This document shows positions 38,266-47,514 of a DNA stretch of 52,778 bases, in pieces; position 1 is the first letter of the stretch, and each line of letters opens with the position of its first letter. The notes beneath the pieces were generated by a model, which saw only the letters and a list, made by a program, of their open reading frames with translations, searched no databases and was not told the origin of the DNA. The stretch is from Hydrogenimonas sp. Lineage in GTDB: Bacteria; Campylobacterota; Campylobacteria; Campylobacterales; Hydrogenimonadaceae. The stretch covers positions 1 through 52,778 of the forward strand of contig QNYO01000093.1 in assembly GCA_003978765.1 (NCBI GenBank), given 5' to 3'. The position numbers were made by a program, and so were the translations under genes.

Positions 38266-38688
38266 TTATTTAGAACTCTTTTTGATAGATAGGTCATGTT
38301 GCATCTGTTGAAAAGCTTTGATCAGATCATCTTTATCAGCAGGAGCATGAAGATCAATATAGTAACTATAGAGTCGTTGGAATCCACGCCGTACTTCAAG
38401 ACGTAAAAAGTGGTGAGGGAAGGGTGAACATGTCTTTTGAACAACATTTTGGTTGCTATTACAGCAGATATTCTCTTTATGTTTCACCTCTAAAACGACT
38501 GGGCATGCTGAATTGAAAGGATAGAGATCCATCATGATACGCTCCATCTCAGGATTAGCAGGGGTGATATAGAGTCGCAAACAGGTGATGGGCTCTTTGG
38601 TCGCACTCTTATAGAGTTTGGTTATCGGTTTATCACTACACCCACTAAAGAGGAGTAGAAGTGATAGAGTGATCAGAATCTGTTTCAT
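38266..38688 (-). CDS. Predicted cysteine-containing lipoprotein
   Basis: 140 residues with a lipobox LFSGC (Cys17) after a short hydrophobic signal, so membrane-anchored through lipid. Six or so cysteines (C37, C62, NICCNS, KTCSPF) suggest disulfides in the periplasm. No domain was recognised. Lone gene, divergent from rnhB. Confidence 0.75.
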   Translation of the reverse strand: MKQILITLSLLLLFSGCSDKPITKLYKSATKEPITCLRLYITPANPEMERIMMDLYPFNSACPVVLEVKHKENICCNSNQNVVQKTCSPFPHHFLRLEVRRGFQRLYSYYIDLHAPADKDDLIKAFQQMQHDLSIKKSSK

Positions 38689-38742
38689 ATCTTCTCCTAT
38701 AACATAGTCTCTTTTTCAGTTCTTAAAGGTTACAATCACACC

Positions 38743-39297
38743 ATGAAAAATCTATGTGGTATTGATGAAGCGGGGCGTGGCCCACTTGCTGGACCTTTGG
38801 TCATGGCAGGTGTGATTCTCTCTCAACCGATTGAGGGGTTGACAGATTCTAAACAGTTGAGTGAACGAAAACGTGAAACACTCTATGAAACGATTCAAGC
38901 AAATGGACTCTATCATATTGTTATATTTGATGCACAAACCATCGATGAAAAGGGGATAAGTCATTGCCTTATCGATGGTTTGAAAGCGATCATGCAAACA
39001 TTACAAGCAGACAGGTATCTTTTTGATGGGCATACCACATTTGGTATTCCAAATTTAGCTTGCCAAGTAAAAGCTGATCGCGATATTCCCGAGGTGAGTG
39101 CTGCCAGTATTTTGGCAAAAGTGACACGGGACCGTATGATGGTAGAGATGGCTCAAGAGTATCCAGAGTATGGTTTTGAACGCCATAAAGGGTATGGCAC
39201 AAAAGCACATATTGAAGCGATACGAAAGTATGGCCATTCACCCATCCATCGTAAGAGTTTTAAAATTAAATCACTCGAACAGCCGACACTCTTTTAA
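38743..39297 (+). CDS. rnhB: Ribonuclease HII
   Basis: 184 residues. Starts with CGIDEAGRGPLAGPLV, containing the D-E catalytic pair; Asp in YLFDGH and Asp in VKADRDIPEVSAASILAKVTRD complete the DEDD site. Removes ribonucleotides from DNA. C-terminal QPTLF resembles a sliding-clamp binding tail (QxxLF). Confidence 0.96.
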   Translation: MKNLCGIDEAGRGPLAGPLVMAGVILSQPIEGLTDSKQLSERKRETLYETIQANGLYHIVIFDAQTIDEKGISHCLIDGLKAIMQTLQADRYLFDGHTTFGIPNLACQVKADRDIPEVSAASILAKVTRDRMMVEMAQEYPEYGFERHKGYGTKAHIEAIRKYGHSPIHRKSFKIKSLEQPTLF

Positions 39298-39659
39298 TCC
39301 TCTTCAAACATTGAGTTATCGGTTGTTGTAATTTTAAAGGTTGTCTCTACCGTTGCATTGGTCTCAAGATCGGTAACACGTACACGCCATACCCCTTTGG
39401 CACGTCCTGGTAAAAAACGGTAGTCATAGACCGATCCATAACGTGGAGGAATACGGAAATGGCGAATCCGATCATCCACGGGTGAGTGGGGTGAGATCCA
39501 ATGAAACTCTACCGATTTACCATGTTGATTATCGGATCGATCAAGATGATAGGTGCAGTATATCCGTTCATTTTCGATTCTGCATTGAATATCAGCGGCG
39601 ATGATTGGGCTTTGAGCCATTAAGCAGAGTGCTATCATTAATCGTTTCATGTTGTTCAT
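39294..39659 (-). CDS. Predicted periplasmic protein of unknown function
   Basis: 121 residues with a signal peptide (RLMIALCLMAQSPIIAAD). Mature part has beta-rich layout (IQCRIENERIYCTYHLDR, GVWRVRVTDLETNATVETTFKI) and two conserved-looking cysteines. It resembles an immunoglobulin-like or lectin-like fold of unknown role. It ends four bases inside the rnhB end on the opposite strand and starts at the yjbQ stop, so it is cotranscribed with yjbQ. Confidence 0.65.
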   Translation of the reverse strand: MNNMKRLMIALCLMAQSPIIAADIQCRIENERIYCTYHLDRSDNQHGKSVEFHWISPHSPVDDRIRHFRIPPRYGSVYDYRFLPGRAKGVWRVRVTDLETNATVETTFKITTTDNSMFEED

Positions 39660-40090
39660 TATATCACATTGCCTTGCAAAGTGGCGATGAGATGACGACG
39701 ACCTCCCATACTACGAGGTTCAATAAGATAGATCCCTTGCCAAGTTCCGAGTGCCATGCGACCCTCTCTAATAGGTATCGTAAGTTGACACCCAAAGAGC
39801 ATCGATTTAAGGTGTGCAGGCATATCATCACTACCCTCTAAAATGTGTGAAAATTTAGGATAGTCTTCAGGAATCAGATCATTGATAAAGGTCTCTGTAT
39901 CGTAACGTACATCGGGATCGGCATTCTCATTAATAGTAATCGCTGCACTGGTATGTTGAAGAAAGAGGTGCAAAAGTCCTATCTCAAACTGCTGAAGTTG
40001 TGGAAGCTGTGTGATAATCTCTTGGGTGATAAAGTGCACCCCTCTCGGTTTTGGTGAGAGGGTGATAGACACCTGAATCATCTGCATCAT
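39659..40090 (-). CDS. YjbQ-family (UPF0047) protein
   Basis: 143 residues. Family signature LFLQHTSAAITINENADPDV with conserved His and Asn/Asp, EGSDDMPAHLKSMLFG, and LGTWQGIYLIEPR. YjbQ proteins have thiamine-phosphate-synthase-like side activity; the true role is unknown. Sits directly downstream of purT on the same strand and overlaps the next gene start. Confidence 0.9.
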   Translation of the reverse strand: MMQMIQVSITLSPKPRGVHFITQEIITQLPQLQQFEIGLLHLFLQHTSAAITINENADPDVRYDTETFINDLIPEDYPKFSHILEGSDDMPAHLKSMLFGCQLTIPIREGRMALGTWQGIYLIEPRSMGGRRHLIATLQGNVI

Positions 40091-40091
40091 G

Positions 40092-41345
40092 TCAGCCGAA
40101 GATAAATTTGAAGACTTTTTTGATCACACAGCTCTCATCACTCTCTTCACGGTACTCTTCGACCTCTGTGATTATTTTTGCCGAATCATCAATATAGCCG
40201 ATACGCTCTTTGGCTTTGGCAAGTGCTTCAGTATCACTTGAAGCCATGGTAAGGACTACGGCCATACGTCGCCCTTCATGGCTTTCAGGCTTTCCGAAAA
40301 CCCGGACAAAAGAGTCTTTATCAAAGGCTTTGTCATCAACATGGATAATTGGGGTGACACTCTCATTTTTTGCCTTGTATGCGGCACTTGCACCAGGTGT
40401 GAAGAAGGTGAAACCGAGTGGTAGTCCTAAAACAGCACGCAGATGGAGTGCAAATTCACTTTGGCTCTGTGTAATGAGTGTGACCATACCTGTATCGTGT
40501 GGACGAGGACTCACTTCACTAAAGTAGACTTCATCCCCTTTGACAAAGAGTTCGACACCAAAGATACCGCGTCCACCCAGTCCATCAGTAATCTTTTTAG
40601 CAATCTCTTGTGCTTTGGCTTTGGCTTCAGGACGCATAAAGGCAGGTTGCCAGCTGAAAATATAGTCACCATCTTTCTGTTCATGCCCAATCGGTTCACA
40701 AAAGATAGTCTCTTTTTCATTGCGTGCTGTCAGAAGTGTGATCTCATAGTCAAAGTGAATAAACTCTTCAACAATCAACTCACTTGCATCACCACGAGCC
40801 TCTTTGGCAATCTCCCAAGACTTCTCCAAATCTTCTGGACTTCTTGCGATACTCTGTCCATGTCCTGATGAGCTCATAACAGGTTTGATGACACATGGAA
40901 AACCGACTGCTTCAGCCGCTTGAACAAGCTCTTCAAAGGAGGAGACAAAGCGATAGGCACTTGTTTTTAGTCCAAGCTCTTCAGCGGCAAATTTACGGAT
41001 ATTTTTGCGGTTCATTGTTTTATTGACCGCCTCGGCATTAGGGATAACATGGAATCCCTCTCTTTCTGCTTTAAAGAGTGCTTCGATACTGATCGCTTCA
41101 ATCTCAGGTAAAATGTAATCGGGGTTGACACGGCGGATGAGGTCAAGAACCTCTTCTTTATTTTGCATATTGATCACATGCGCTTCATGCGCCACTTGAT
41201 GGGCGGGTGCATTGGGGTAACGATCTACTGCGATCACTTCAATACCGAGTCGTTGTGCCTCAATGGCAACCTCTTTACCAAGCTCACCACTTCCAAGTAG
41301 CATAATCTTGATAGAATTTGACTTTAAAGGCGCCGGAAAATGCAT
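40092..41345 (-). CDS. purT: Formate-dependent phosphoribosylglycinamide formyltransferase PurT
   Basis: 417 residues, ATP-grasp family. Visible are [22 protein letters not shown] (N-terminal Rossmann part), [14 protein letters not shown] (ATP loop) and [35 protein letters not shown]. It makes formyl-GAR from formate and ATP in purine synthesis. The folate-dependent PurN is also encoded 2 kb away. Confidence 0.96.
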   Translation of the reverse strand: MHFPAPLKSNSIKIMLLGSGELGKEVAIEAQRLGIEVIAVDRYPNAPAHQVAHEAHVINMQNKEEVLDLIRRVNPDYILPEIEAISIEALFKAEREGFHVIPNAEAVNKTMNRKNIRKFAAEELGLKTSAYRFVSSFEELVQAAEAVGFPCVIKPVMSSSGHGQSIARSPEDLEKSWEIAKEARGDASELIVEEFIHFDYEITLLTARNEKETIFCEPIGHEQKDGDYIFSWQPAFMRPEAKAKAQEIAKKITDGLGGRGIFGVELFVKGDEVYFSEVSPRPHDTGMVTLITQSQSEFALHLRAVLGLPLGFTFFTPGASAAYKAKNESVTPIIHVDDKAFDKDSFVRVFGKPESHEGRRMAVVLTMASSDTEALAKAKERIGYIDDSAKIITEVEEYREESDESCVIKKVFKFIFG

Positions 41346-41403
41346 GGTTCATCCTTAACATTTTTTTGGTAATATACCTAAAATTGATTTAAAGGAGAGA
41401 AAG

Positions 41404-41610
41404 ATGGCGTGTCAAATGGGTGATCAAGATCGCTTGAGTCGCGTTGTGGCTGGAACGATTTTAGTTGGGTTTGCAATGATCTCTGGTAACCCTGTTGGAT
41501 GGCTTGGTATCATTCCTTTAGCAACAGGAGTGATTGGCTGGTGTCCACTTTATGGATTCCTTGGAGTCAATACATGTGATACGGGGCATGATACAGAGGC
41601 TCATCATTAA
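41404..41610 (+). CDS. DUF2892 (YgaP-like) small membrane protein
   Basis: 68 residues: an N-terminal MGDQDRLSRVVAGTIL stretch and two hydrophobic segments ending CPLYGFLGVNTCD, which matches the DUF2892 pattern of inner-membrane proteins fused to or paired with rhodaneses. Unknown function; AAGGAG precedes the ATG. It faces rpsU convergently. Confidence 0.8.
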   Translation: MACQMGDQDRLSRVVAGTILVGFAMISGNPVGWLGIIPLATGVIGWCPLYGFLGVNTCDTGHDTEAHH

Positions 41611-41621
41611 GTTGATGATTG

Positions 41622-41640
41622 AAAAGGCCCCCGAAGGGGC
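41622..41640 (-). terminator. Intrinsic terminator of rpsU
   Basis: On the minus strand GCCCC-TTCG-GGGGC with an extra C and a TTTT tract follows seven bases after the rpsU stop. The UUCG tetraloop is typical of stable terminators. It also terminates the convergent DUF2892 gene weakly. Confidence 0.8.
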
Positions 41641-41646
41641 TGCTGC

Positions 41647-41859
41647 TTAGAGACGAGATTCGTATCGGCGCAGCATGAAAAGACGCTTGAGCAACTTCTT
41701 GCGCGCAGCAATTTTTTGCTTTTTGCGCTTTTCAGTCATCGGCTCATAGAAACGTCTTGCACGAGCTTCAGTGACGATCAAGTTACGATCGACCTGCTTC
41801 TTGAATCGGCGATACGCTTCATCAAAAGACTCGTTTTCGCGTACGAGGATGCCAGGCAT
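41647..41859 (-). CDS. rpsU: Ribosomal protein bS21
   Basis: 70 residues, highly basic ([16 protein letters not shown]), starting [23 protein letters not shown], the bS21 signature. Component of the small ribosomal subunit needed for initiation. Ends at a TTCG hairpin terminator. Confidence 0.97.
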   Translation of the reverse strand: MPGILVRENESFDEAYRRFKKQVDRNLIVTEARARRFYEPMTEKRKKQKIAARKKLLKRLFMLRRYESRL

Positions 41860-41995
41860 TCTGACATCACCCCCTTCCAGTTAAAATTTTTGGATGAAAA
41901 TTATAGCATAGTTTTGTTATCATATTATGTTAATGATGGCTCAAGGGTAGGTTTTTGTTGATTGATAAGAGGAACTTTTAGGTAAGAGGGGTTTT

Positions 41996-43402
41996 ATGCA
42001 AAAAGTTTTTGAAGATTGTTATGCACTCGATCGACGCTGTTATGATGCATTTGGATTGACTGAAGATATTTTGATGGAGCATGCGGCAGAGGGAATGGCA
42101 CAACATATCAGAGCCCTTGGTGATAACAAAAAAGAGGTTTTGATTATTGCAGGTCCTGGAAATAATGGTGCCGATGGGATCACACTTGCACGACTGCTTC
42201 ATCGTGATTTTGATGTATCGCTCTATATCCCTTATGGTGTGAAGTCGGCTATGGCGAAGCTTCAGCTTGATCGGTTGCTTCGTTTGGGGCTTGAACCGGT
42301 TGAAACCCTTCCATCGCAGAGTGATATTGTTGTCGATGCCCTCTTTGGTGCAGGGTTTTCTAAGGCACTCAATCAAGAGGGTGTAGAGCTTATTGAACGA
42401 CTTAATGCGATGCAAGCCTATAAGATCGCTTGTGATATTCCAACAGGCATTGACCCCAATGGCAATCCCAATCCGATAGCCTTTTATGCCGACCGAACAA
42501 TGACGATGGGGGCATTAAAAAAAGCCCTATTTGCTGACCATGCTAAACCCTATATTGGAACGATTGATGTGGTTGATTTGGGTGTGAGCCGTACACTGTA
42601 TGAAGATGAAACCGATACTTTTGTGTTGGATGAAGCCGATTTCACCCCTCCATTACGTACCAATCCAGCCTCGCATAAGGGGCATTTTGGACACCTTTGT
42701 GTCATGGTTGGAGAGAAGAGTGGGGCGAGTATCCTTTGTGGCTTGTCAGCTCTTCGGTTTGGGGCAGGGCTTGTCACACTTGTCTCTAATGACCCAATTG
42801 GACACCTCCCTTTTTCACTGATGCAAAGTCAAAAACTGCCCAATACCGTGACAGCCATCGCGATTGGTATGGGGATGGGATATGATTATGACCCCTCTAT
42901 TACAGAGACCATCATCGCTCATGACTTTCCTCTTTTGATGGATGCCGATATCTGTTATGTTCCTTGGGTGAAATCTCTCCTTAAAGGGTGTACCCAAACA
43001 GTGATAACACCACATCCTAAAGAATTTTCAGTGCTTCTTAAAACACTCGGTATTGCTGACGTGCGTGTGGAGGAGATTCAGAAAGATCGCTTTGGATGGG
43101 TTAAACGCTTCTCTGAATACTATCCCCAAACAGTGTTGTTACTCAAAGGTGCCAATACATTGATTGCCCATCAGGGGCAAGTCTATATCAATCCATTTGG
43201 AACACAGGTTCTTTCGCAGGCAGGTAGTGGCGATATTCTAGGGGGATTAATCGCCTCTTTAATGGCACAAGGGTATGCACCACTTCAGGCGGCTATTAAT
43301 GGGTCACTTGCTCATACCCTTTGTGCGCGAAATTATAAAGGGGCAAACTTTAGTGCCACAGCAGAAGATTTGATTGAGGAGATACGTTGGTTGAGCAGAT
43401 AA
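41996..43402 (+). CDS. nnr: Bifunctional NAD(P)HX epimerase/dehydratase
   Basis: 468 residues. N-terminal YjeF_N epimerase (ILMEHAAEGMA, IAGPGNNGADGITLARLL) and C-terminal kinase-like ADP-dependent dehydratase (NPASHKGHFGHLCVMVG, VITPHPKEFSVLL, LLKGANTLI, GSGDILGGLIASLMAQG). Repairs hydrated NADH/NADPH. Overlaps purN by 16 bases. Confidence 0.95.
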   Translation: MQKVFEDCYALDRRCYDAFGLTEDILMEHAAEGMAQHIRALGDNKKEVLIIAGPGNNGADGITLARLLHRDFDVSLYIPYGVKSAMAKLQLDRLLRLGLEPVETLPSQSDIVVDALFGAGFSKALNQEGVELIERLNAMQAYKIACDIPTGIDPNGNPNPIAFYADRTMTMGALKKALFADHAKPYIGTIDVVDLGVSRTLYEDETDTFVLDEADFTPPLRTNPASHKGHFGHLCVMVGEKSGASILCGLSALRFGAGLVTLVSNDPIGHLPFSLMQSQKLPNTVTAIAIGMGMGYDYDPSITETIIAHDFPLLMDADICYVPWVKSLLKGCTQTVITPHPKEFSVLLKTLGIADVRVEEIQKDRFGWVKRFSEYYPQTVLLLKGANTLIAHQGQVYINPFGTQVLSQAGSGDILGGLIASLMAQGYAPLQAAINGSLAHTLCARNYKGANFSATAEDLIEEIRWLSR

Positions 43403-43962
43403 AGATTGTTGTCCTCTTTAGTGGAGAGGGTACGAACCTTGAAAATCTTATTGAACATTTCCATGGTAAACGGTTTGGTGATAAAGAGACAGTGATTATT
43501 CCTATTACAAATCGTCCCAATGCTCGAGGGATTCTTCGTGCCAAGCGGTATGGAATTGAGACCCATATTATCGATCATAAAGCTTATGAGAGCAGAGAAG
43601 CCTTTGATGTCGAATTGGTACGTACAATCGAAGTGATTGCACCGTCATTGGTGGTTATGGCAGGTTTTATGCGAATTCTTACTCCTGTCTTTACCGAAAG
43701 GATCGAAGCGATTAATCTTCATCCCTCACTTCTACCACTCTTTAAAGGGGCGTGTGCGATTGAAGAGAGTTTTGCAAGTGGTATGAAAGTTGGAGGTGTA
43801 ACCGTCCACTGGGTGACATCGGAGCTTGATAATGGAGAGATTATTGATCAAGCATGTGTCAAAATTGAGCCCGATGATACATTAGAGAGCTTTGCTGAAA
43901 AGATTCACCGGACAGAGCATCGACTTTTACCAGAGGTGATTAAAAAGCTTTTGAAGCTTTAA
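43387..43962 (+). CDS. purN: Phosphoribosylglycinamide formyltransferase PurN
   Basis: 191 residues from TTG 43387 (GAGGAG five bases upstream). Folate site INLHPSLLPLFKGACAIEESF with Asn-His pair, GVTVHWVTSELDNGEIIDQ, and LFSGEGTNLENLIE for the phosphate loop. Folate-dependent route to formyl-GAR, parallel to PurT. Downstream of nnr on the same transcript. Confidence 0.95.
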   Translation: MVEQIKIVVLFSGEGTNLENLIEHFHGKRFGDKETVIIPITNRPNARGILRAKRYGIETHIIDHKAYESREAFDVELVRTIEVIAPSLVVMAGFMRILTPVFTERIEAINLHPSLLPLFKGACAIEESFASGMKVGGVTVHWVTSELDNGEIIDQACVKIEPDDTLESFAEKIHRTEHRLLPEVIKKLLKL

Positions 43963-43966
43963 TGCC

Positions 43967-45253
43967 TTACTGTCCGATGGCTAAAGCATAAAGTACCATA
44001 TGGGGATCATCTAAAAATTCGCACACTTCATTATCATAGTAGGCACCGATACCGCTACACCCGATACCAAGATATTCAGAAGCAAGATAGATACGGTGCC
44101 CTATGATACCAGCCTTTTGATAGAGTGCACGGTAGTTACAGCCGTTGGAGAGAAGAAAAAAGGTGACAGCACTCTCACTTCCAAGACGCTGTTCAAGACA
44201 GAGGTAGCCCGCTTTTTGTGAAAAGTCTCCCGACTTGAGGAGGGTACCATCTTTGTAGATACCCAGTGGCATACCAATAACGCGGTTAATGACAGCATAA
44301 ATGGTAATGGGTTCATCACAGTCACTTGGAATGGGTTGATTGACAATCTCCATAACCGCTTCAAATTGTGCTTTGGTGATCGGTTGTTTGCTAAACTCTC
44401 GAATCGAACGACGTTTAAGAATCGCCTCTTCCCATGCACTTTTATGAAACATGAATTTACGGAATCTTGGTTCGGCGTGACACCCTTGAAGTGGTATCGT
44501 CTCTTGATAGGTTCGTTCAATCAGTGGGTTGGGTTCAAAGACCCCTCCTGTTGGATCGCTCTGTACAAGTGTCTGTTTGGGAATCTCAACCTCTCCTTCT
44601 TCTGGTACGGCAAGAATAGCGGCTGAGAGGAAAAACTCTTCACGTCCAAAACCAAAAAAGTGGTTGAGTCCTTCTAAATCGATATTGTAGGCGATACGAT
44701 AGGCATGATCATAGAGGTAACTGCCTGCATCGATCGTACCAAGGAGATGACCTGCATCGAGCAGACAGTAACGGTAGGCACGATTTTTATATTTCCATGC
44801 TGACCGATACCATGGAGAGCTGATAAAAAAGAGAAGCCCTCGCATAGGGTGGCGCAGTTTTAAAAAAGGCTCAAGCCCCTCATTAGGGTTGAGTGGTTGG
44901 AGAAGAACAGCCGATGAACTTCCAACCTCAAAATGGTAGATACCATCCTCAAAGCCATCAACCCCACGGGCTTGAAAATAGACCTCATTAGGATAGAGTG
45001 CACCAGCACTTGGATTGGTACGTAGATAGTACTCAACACCTGGATAACTCTTTTTTGCTGTAATGCCACCGATATGGTAGATGAGATTGTGGGCAGGAAA
45101 GGCTTTGGTTAGAGGGGTATGTGGATAGGTTGATGGATAGAACTTGAGTGAAGCGGGTTGGTTGTCCCAATCGAGTCGATTGGGATATTGGCGCACCGAA
45201 AGCCATGAGTGCTTGGTCGCCTCATGGTATTCATGCCCGGAGCAGTTGTTCAT
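43967..45253 (-). CDS. SagB/ThcOx-type flavin oxidoreductase with two nitroreductase halves
   Basis: About 428 residues. Two nitroreductase-like halves: the first around YHIGGITAKKSYPGVEYYLRTNPSAGALYPNEVYFQARG and DAGHLLGTI; the second around EAILKRRSIREFSKQPITKAQF and QKAGIIGHRIYLASEYLGIGCSGIGAYYD. SagB members oxidise azoline peptides, but no YcaO, precursor peptide or transporter lies nearby, so it is probably a stand-alone oxidoreductase of another substrate. Start set at MNNCSGHEYH, just inside the DUF309 gene. Confidence 0.8.
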   Translation of the reverse strand: MNNCSGHEYHEATKHSWLSVRQYPNRLDWDNQPASLKFYPSTYPHTPLTKAFPAHNLIYHIGGITAKKSYPGVEYYLRTNPSAGALYPNEVYFQARGVDGFEDGIYHFEVGSSSAVLLQPLNPNEGLEPFLKLRHPMRGLLFFISSPWYRSAWKYKNRAYRYCLLDAGHLLGTIDAGSYLYDHAYRIAYNIDLEGLNHFFGFGREEFFLSAAILAVPEEGEVEIPKQTLVQSDPTGGVFEPNPLIERTYQETIPLQGCHAEPRFRKFMFHKSAWEEAILKRRSIREFSKQPITKAQFEAVMEIVNQPIPSDCDEPITIYAVINRVIGMPLGIYKDGTLLKSGDFSQKAGYLCLEQRLGSESAVTFFLLSNGCNYRALYQKAGIIGHRIYLASEYLGIGCSGIGAYYDNEVCEFLDDPHMVLYALAIGQ

Positions 45254-45548
45254 ACTTCTGTTCCAAAAGTTGTGCTGTGCGTTGGTAGAGTGGTCGATAC
45301 TCAGAGGTGATTTTATCAAGAAGTGGACGATACTTTAGATAGACCTTCCATGTTTTTCGAGCAGGTTCAAGTCGTCCTTTTTTCACCAATTCAAAGGCGA
45401 CAGATGCGTTGATAAAGCCTTTTATGAGCAAAATCTCATCATCTTTCTCAAATCGTTTTGGAAACCAAACATCCTCAAGCACTTCATGCGCTTCATAATA
45501 GTCACCAATCTCAATCAGTTGAATAAATGTCTGACAAGCCTCCCCCAT
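45231..45548 (-). CDS. DUF309-family protein
   Basis: 105 residues, all helical. The signature GDYYEAHEVLEDVWFPKRFEKDDEILLIKGFINASVAFELVKKG is DUF309, with a Glu/His pair resembling metal ligands. Function unknown. Overlaps the SagB-like gene by 23 bases; the neighbour rhodanese is 9 bases upstream, so all belong to one minus-strand run. Confidence 0.88.
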   Translation of the reverse strand: MGEACQTFIQLIEIGDYYEAHEVLEDVWFPKRFEKDDEILLIKGFINASVAFELVKKGRLEPARKTWKVYLKYRPLLDKITSEYRPLYQRTAQLLEQKYEQLLRA

Positions 45549-45557
45549 GATACTCCC

Positions 45558-45863
45558 CTAAATGCGTAGTGTTTTACGCCAGTAGCCACGGCCACCGCGT
45601 AATGATATGCAGATTTTATCGGGAAATTTCTTGCGAAACTCTGGCAATCTCTCTTTAGTCTCTTTTCCTGTGTTACAGTAAAAGACCAGTACGGTTCCTT
45701 CTGGATAATTTTTTAGTTCATAGGGATTGTAAAGTACCGTATCGGCACCTTCAATCGATTTGGCAATGGTATCGACCAAGAGAACCTTTCGCCCCTCTGC
45801 TTCTAACTCCTTTTTGGCACGCAAGAACTCTTCTTGCGTCCACTCATCTTTGAACTCAACCAT
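45558..45863 (-). CDS. Small rhodanese-like protein
   Basis: 101 residues. The segment TVLVFYCNTGKETKERLPEF contains Cys63 in the expected rhodanese active loop, preceded by VLLVDTIAKSIEGADTVLYNPYEL, which resembles the N-terminal D-x-R region. The final RGGRGYW resembles the substrate-exit WRKAG. Sulfurtransferase or thiol-carrier role is inferred. It overlaps yajQ by one base. Confidence 0.75.
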   Translation of the reverse strand: MVEFKDEWTQEEFLRAKKELEAEGRKVLLVDTIAKSIEGADTVLYNPYELKNYPEGTVLVFYCNTGKETKERLPEFRKKFPDKICISLRGGRGYWRKTLRI

Positions 45864-46360
45864 TAGCGGTAGTTCCCAAAGTTGATTGGAAAGTCGAAGT
45901 CAAGTGACTTAAGATGGGCAATGACGCTTTGTAGGTCATCCAACGACTTCCCACTGACACGGATCTCATCCCCTTGAATAGAGGCTTGGACTTTGAGTTT
46001 CGTCCCTTTAATCTCTTTAACGATCCGTTTGGCATCCTCTTTGCCAATGGCATCAATAATCGCAAAAACGGCTCGACGTGTTCCGCCACTGGCATCTTCT
46101 CGACTCATCTCTTTTAATGTTTTGGGCGAAAGTCCACGTTTGATGATTTTACCAATCAAAATATCGATCAATGCATCAAGTTTATTATCACTTGAGGAGG
46201 TTAAAGTGATCGTTTTTGCCTTTTCATTGAGATGAATCTCTTTGACAAGTTCTTTAAAGTCGTAACGGTTATCAGCCTCTTTTTGTGCCTGTTGAATGGC
46301 ATTTTTAACCTCTTGCATATCGGCTTTGGCTGAAATATCGAAACTATGCTCTTTTGCCAT
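45863..46360 (-). CDS. YajQ-family nucleotide-binding protein
   Basis: 165 residues. Starts EHSFDISAKADMQEVKNAIQQAQKE, with RYDF and the end KSLDDLQSVIAHLKSLDFDFPINFGNYR, the YajQ (UPF0234) pattern. Some members bind c-di-GMP and act in regulation; here no experiment tells. Upstream neighbour of the rhodanese. Confidence 0.93.
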   Translation of the reverse strand: MAKEHSFDISAKADMQEVKNAIQQAQKEADNRYDFKELVKEIHLNEKAKTITLTSSSDNKLDALIDILIGKIIKRGLSPKTLKEMSREDASGGTRRAVFAIIDAIGKEDAKRIVKEIKGTKLKVQASIQGDEIRVSGKSLDDLQSVIAHLKSLDFDFPINFGNYR

Positions 46361-46371
46361 CGCATCTCCCC

Positions 46372-46827
46372 CTATATCTTTTCATAATCACTTTCAGGTC
46401 GTGATTGTGCGCGAACGAGTAGCGTTTTCATACGCTTCATCAGTTCATCAGAGATTTTTTTTAAATCTGCATAATAGGCTTTGGCTCGATCGAGATCACC
46501 ATCTTCGATACCTGGTGAACCAAAAAGTTTACCGAGCAACCCTTTTTTACTCTTTTTATGATAGAGATCATAAATTTTTCGGTTTTCATTATGCCATAGA
46601 GCATGCAGTTTTTCAATCTCTTGAATGGTTGTATCTCCAAAAAAGCGCTCTAACCATGCCATATTCTCATAAAACCAGTGTCCAAATTGACAGGCATGTT
46701 CATCTAAGGCTGCTTCACTACCATCTTTAACTTCCATACCATATGCCATAAAACGGCTAATTTGTAGCTGCGTCTCATGGGCTTTGATGGCGGATTGAAT
46801 CTGTTGAACCGCTTCCTCTTTTTTCAT
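46372..46827 (-). CDS. Stand-alone CZB (chemoreceptor zinc-binding) domain protein
   Basis: 151 residues. The three His/one Cys zinc site is visible: His17, Cys46 in ACQFGHWFYENMAW, His75 and His79 in KLHALWHNEN. CZB domains sense zinc or redox, usually attached to chemoreceptors or cyclases; here the domain is a whole protein. It is divergent from a PAS protein of the Aer/CetB type 120 bases away, so a soluble sensing pair is likely. Confidence 0.85.
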   Translation of the reverse strand: MKKEEAVQQIQSAIKAHETQLQISRFMAYGMEVKDGSEAALDEHACQFGHWFYENMAWLERFFGDTTIQEIEKLHALWHNENRKIYDLYHKKSKKGLLGKLFGSPGIEDGDLDRAKAYYADLKKISDELMKRMKTLLVRAQSRPESDYEKI

Positions 46828-46947
46828 CCTTTAACCTCCTTTTTCTTAAATAAATTGTAATACTTTTTTGATTAAATTAGGTATAATAAAAGTTCCAATA
46901 AGCATGAGAAATAGTGTTTTATATTTCATAACCAATAACGAGGTAAG

Positions 46948-47514
46948 ATGATGAAACGACCGACACCCATTGATGAAGAGATTGTACTTGACCCAAAGCG
47001 CTATATTGTTAGTAAGACCGATCCTAAAGGTATTATTGAGTATGGAAATGACTACTTTGTACAGATTAGTGGGTACAAAGAGTCTGAACTATTGGGACAA
47101 CCCCATAACATTATTCGCCATCCCGATATGCCCAAAGTTGTTTTTAAAATGATGTGGGATCGGATTAAGAATCGAGAGAATATCTTTGCACTGGTTAAAA
47201 ACCTTGCCAAAGATGGTCGTTATTATTGGGTCGTAACAGAGTTTGAGACAAAAGTTGATCCGTTAACCAATGAGATTATTGGATATACAGCTTTTCGTAA
47301 AGCGGCACCTAAAGATGCTGTCAAAGCGATCGAACCCATTTATAAAAAATTGGTTGAGATCGAAGCAACAGGTGGTATGGAAGCTTCTGAAAAATATTTA
47401 AGAGGCTACCTTGAAGAGAGAGGTGTTACCTATGATGAATTTATCGACGATTTGATTGGTAATAAAGGGCTCTTTAAAGCCTTTTTCAAATTGATGAAAA
47501 AGATGTTTGGCTAA
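46948..47514 (+). CDS. Aer/CetB-type PAS domain protein
   Basis: 188 residues. PAS domain (about 20-125) with YKESELLGQPHNIIRHPDMP and KDGRYYWVVTEFE, the FAD-binding signature of energy-taxis sensors such as CetB. The C-terminal 60 residues are helical and lack a signalling domain; CetB works with a separate membrane receptor CetA. No CetA is seen here, and the neighbour CZB protein may be the partner. Starts at ATG 46948 or 46951. Confidence 0.88.
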   Translation: MMKRPTPIDEEIVLDPKRYIVSKTDPKGIIEYGNDYFVQISGYKESELLGQPHNIIRHPDMPKVVFKMMWDRIKNRENIFALVKNLAKDGRYYWVVTEFETKVDPLTNEIIGYTAFRKAAPKDAVKAIEPIYKKLVEIEATGGMEASEKYLRGYLEERGVTYDEFIDDLIGNKGLFKAFFKLMKKMFG

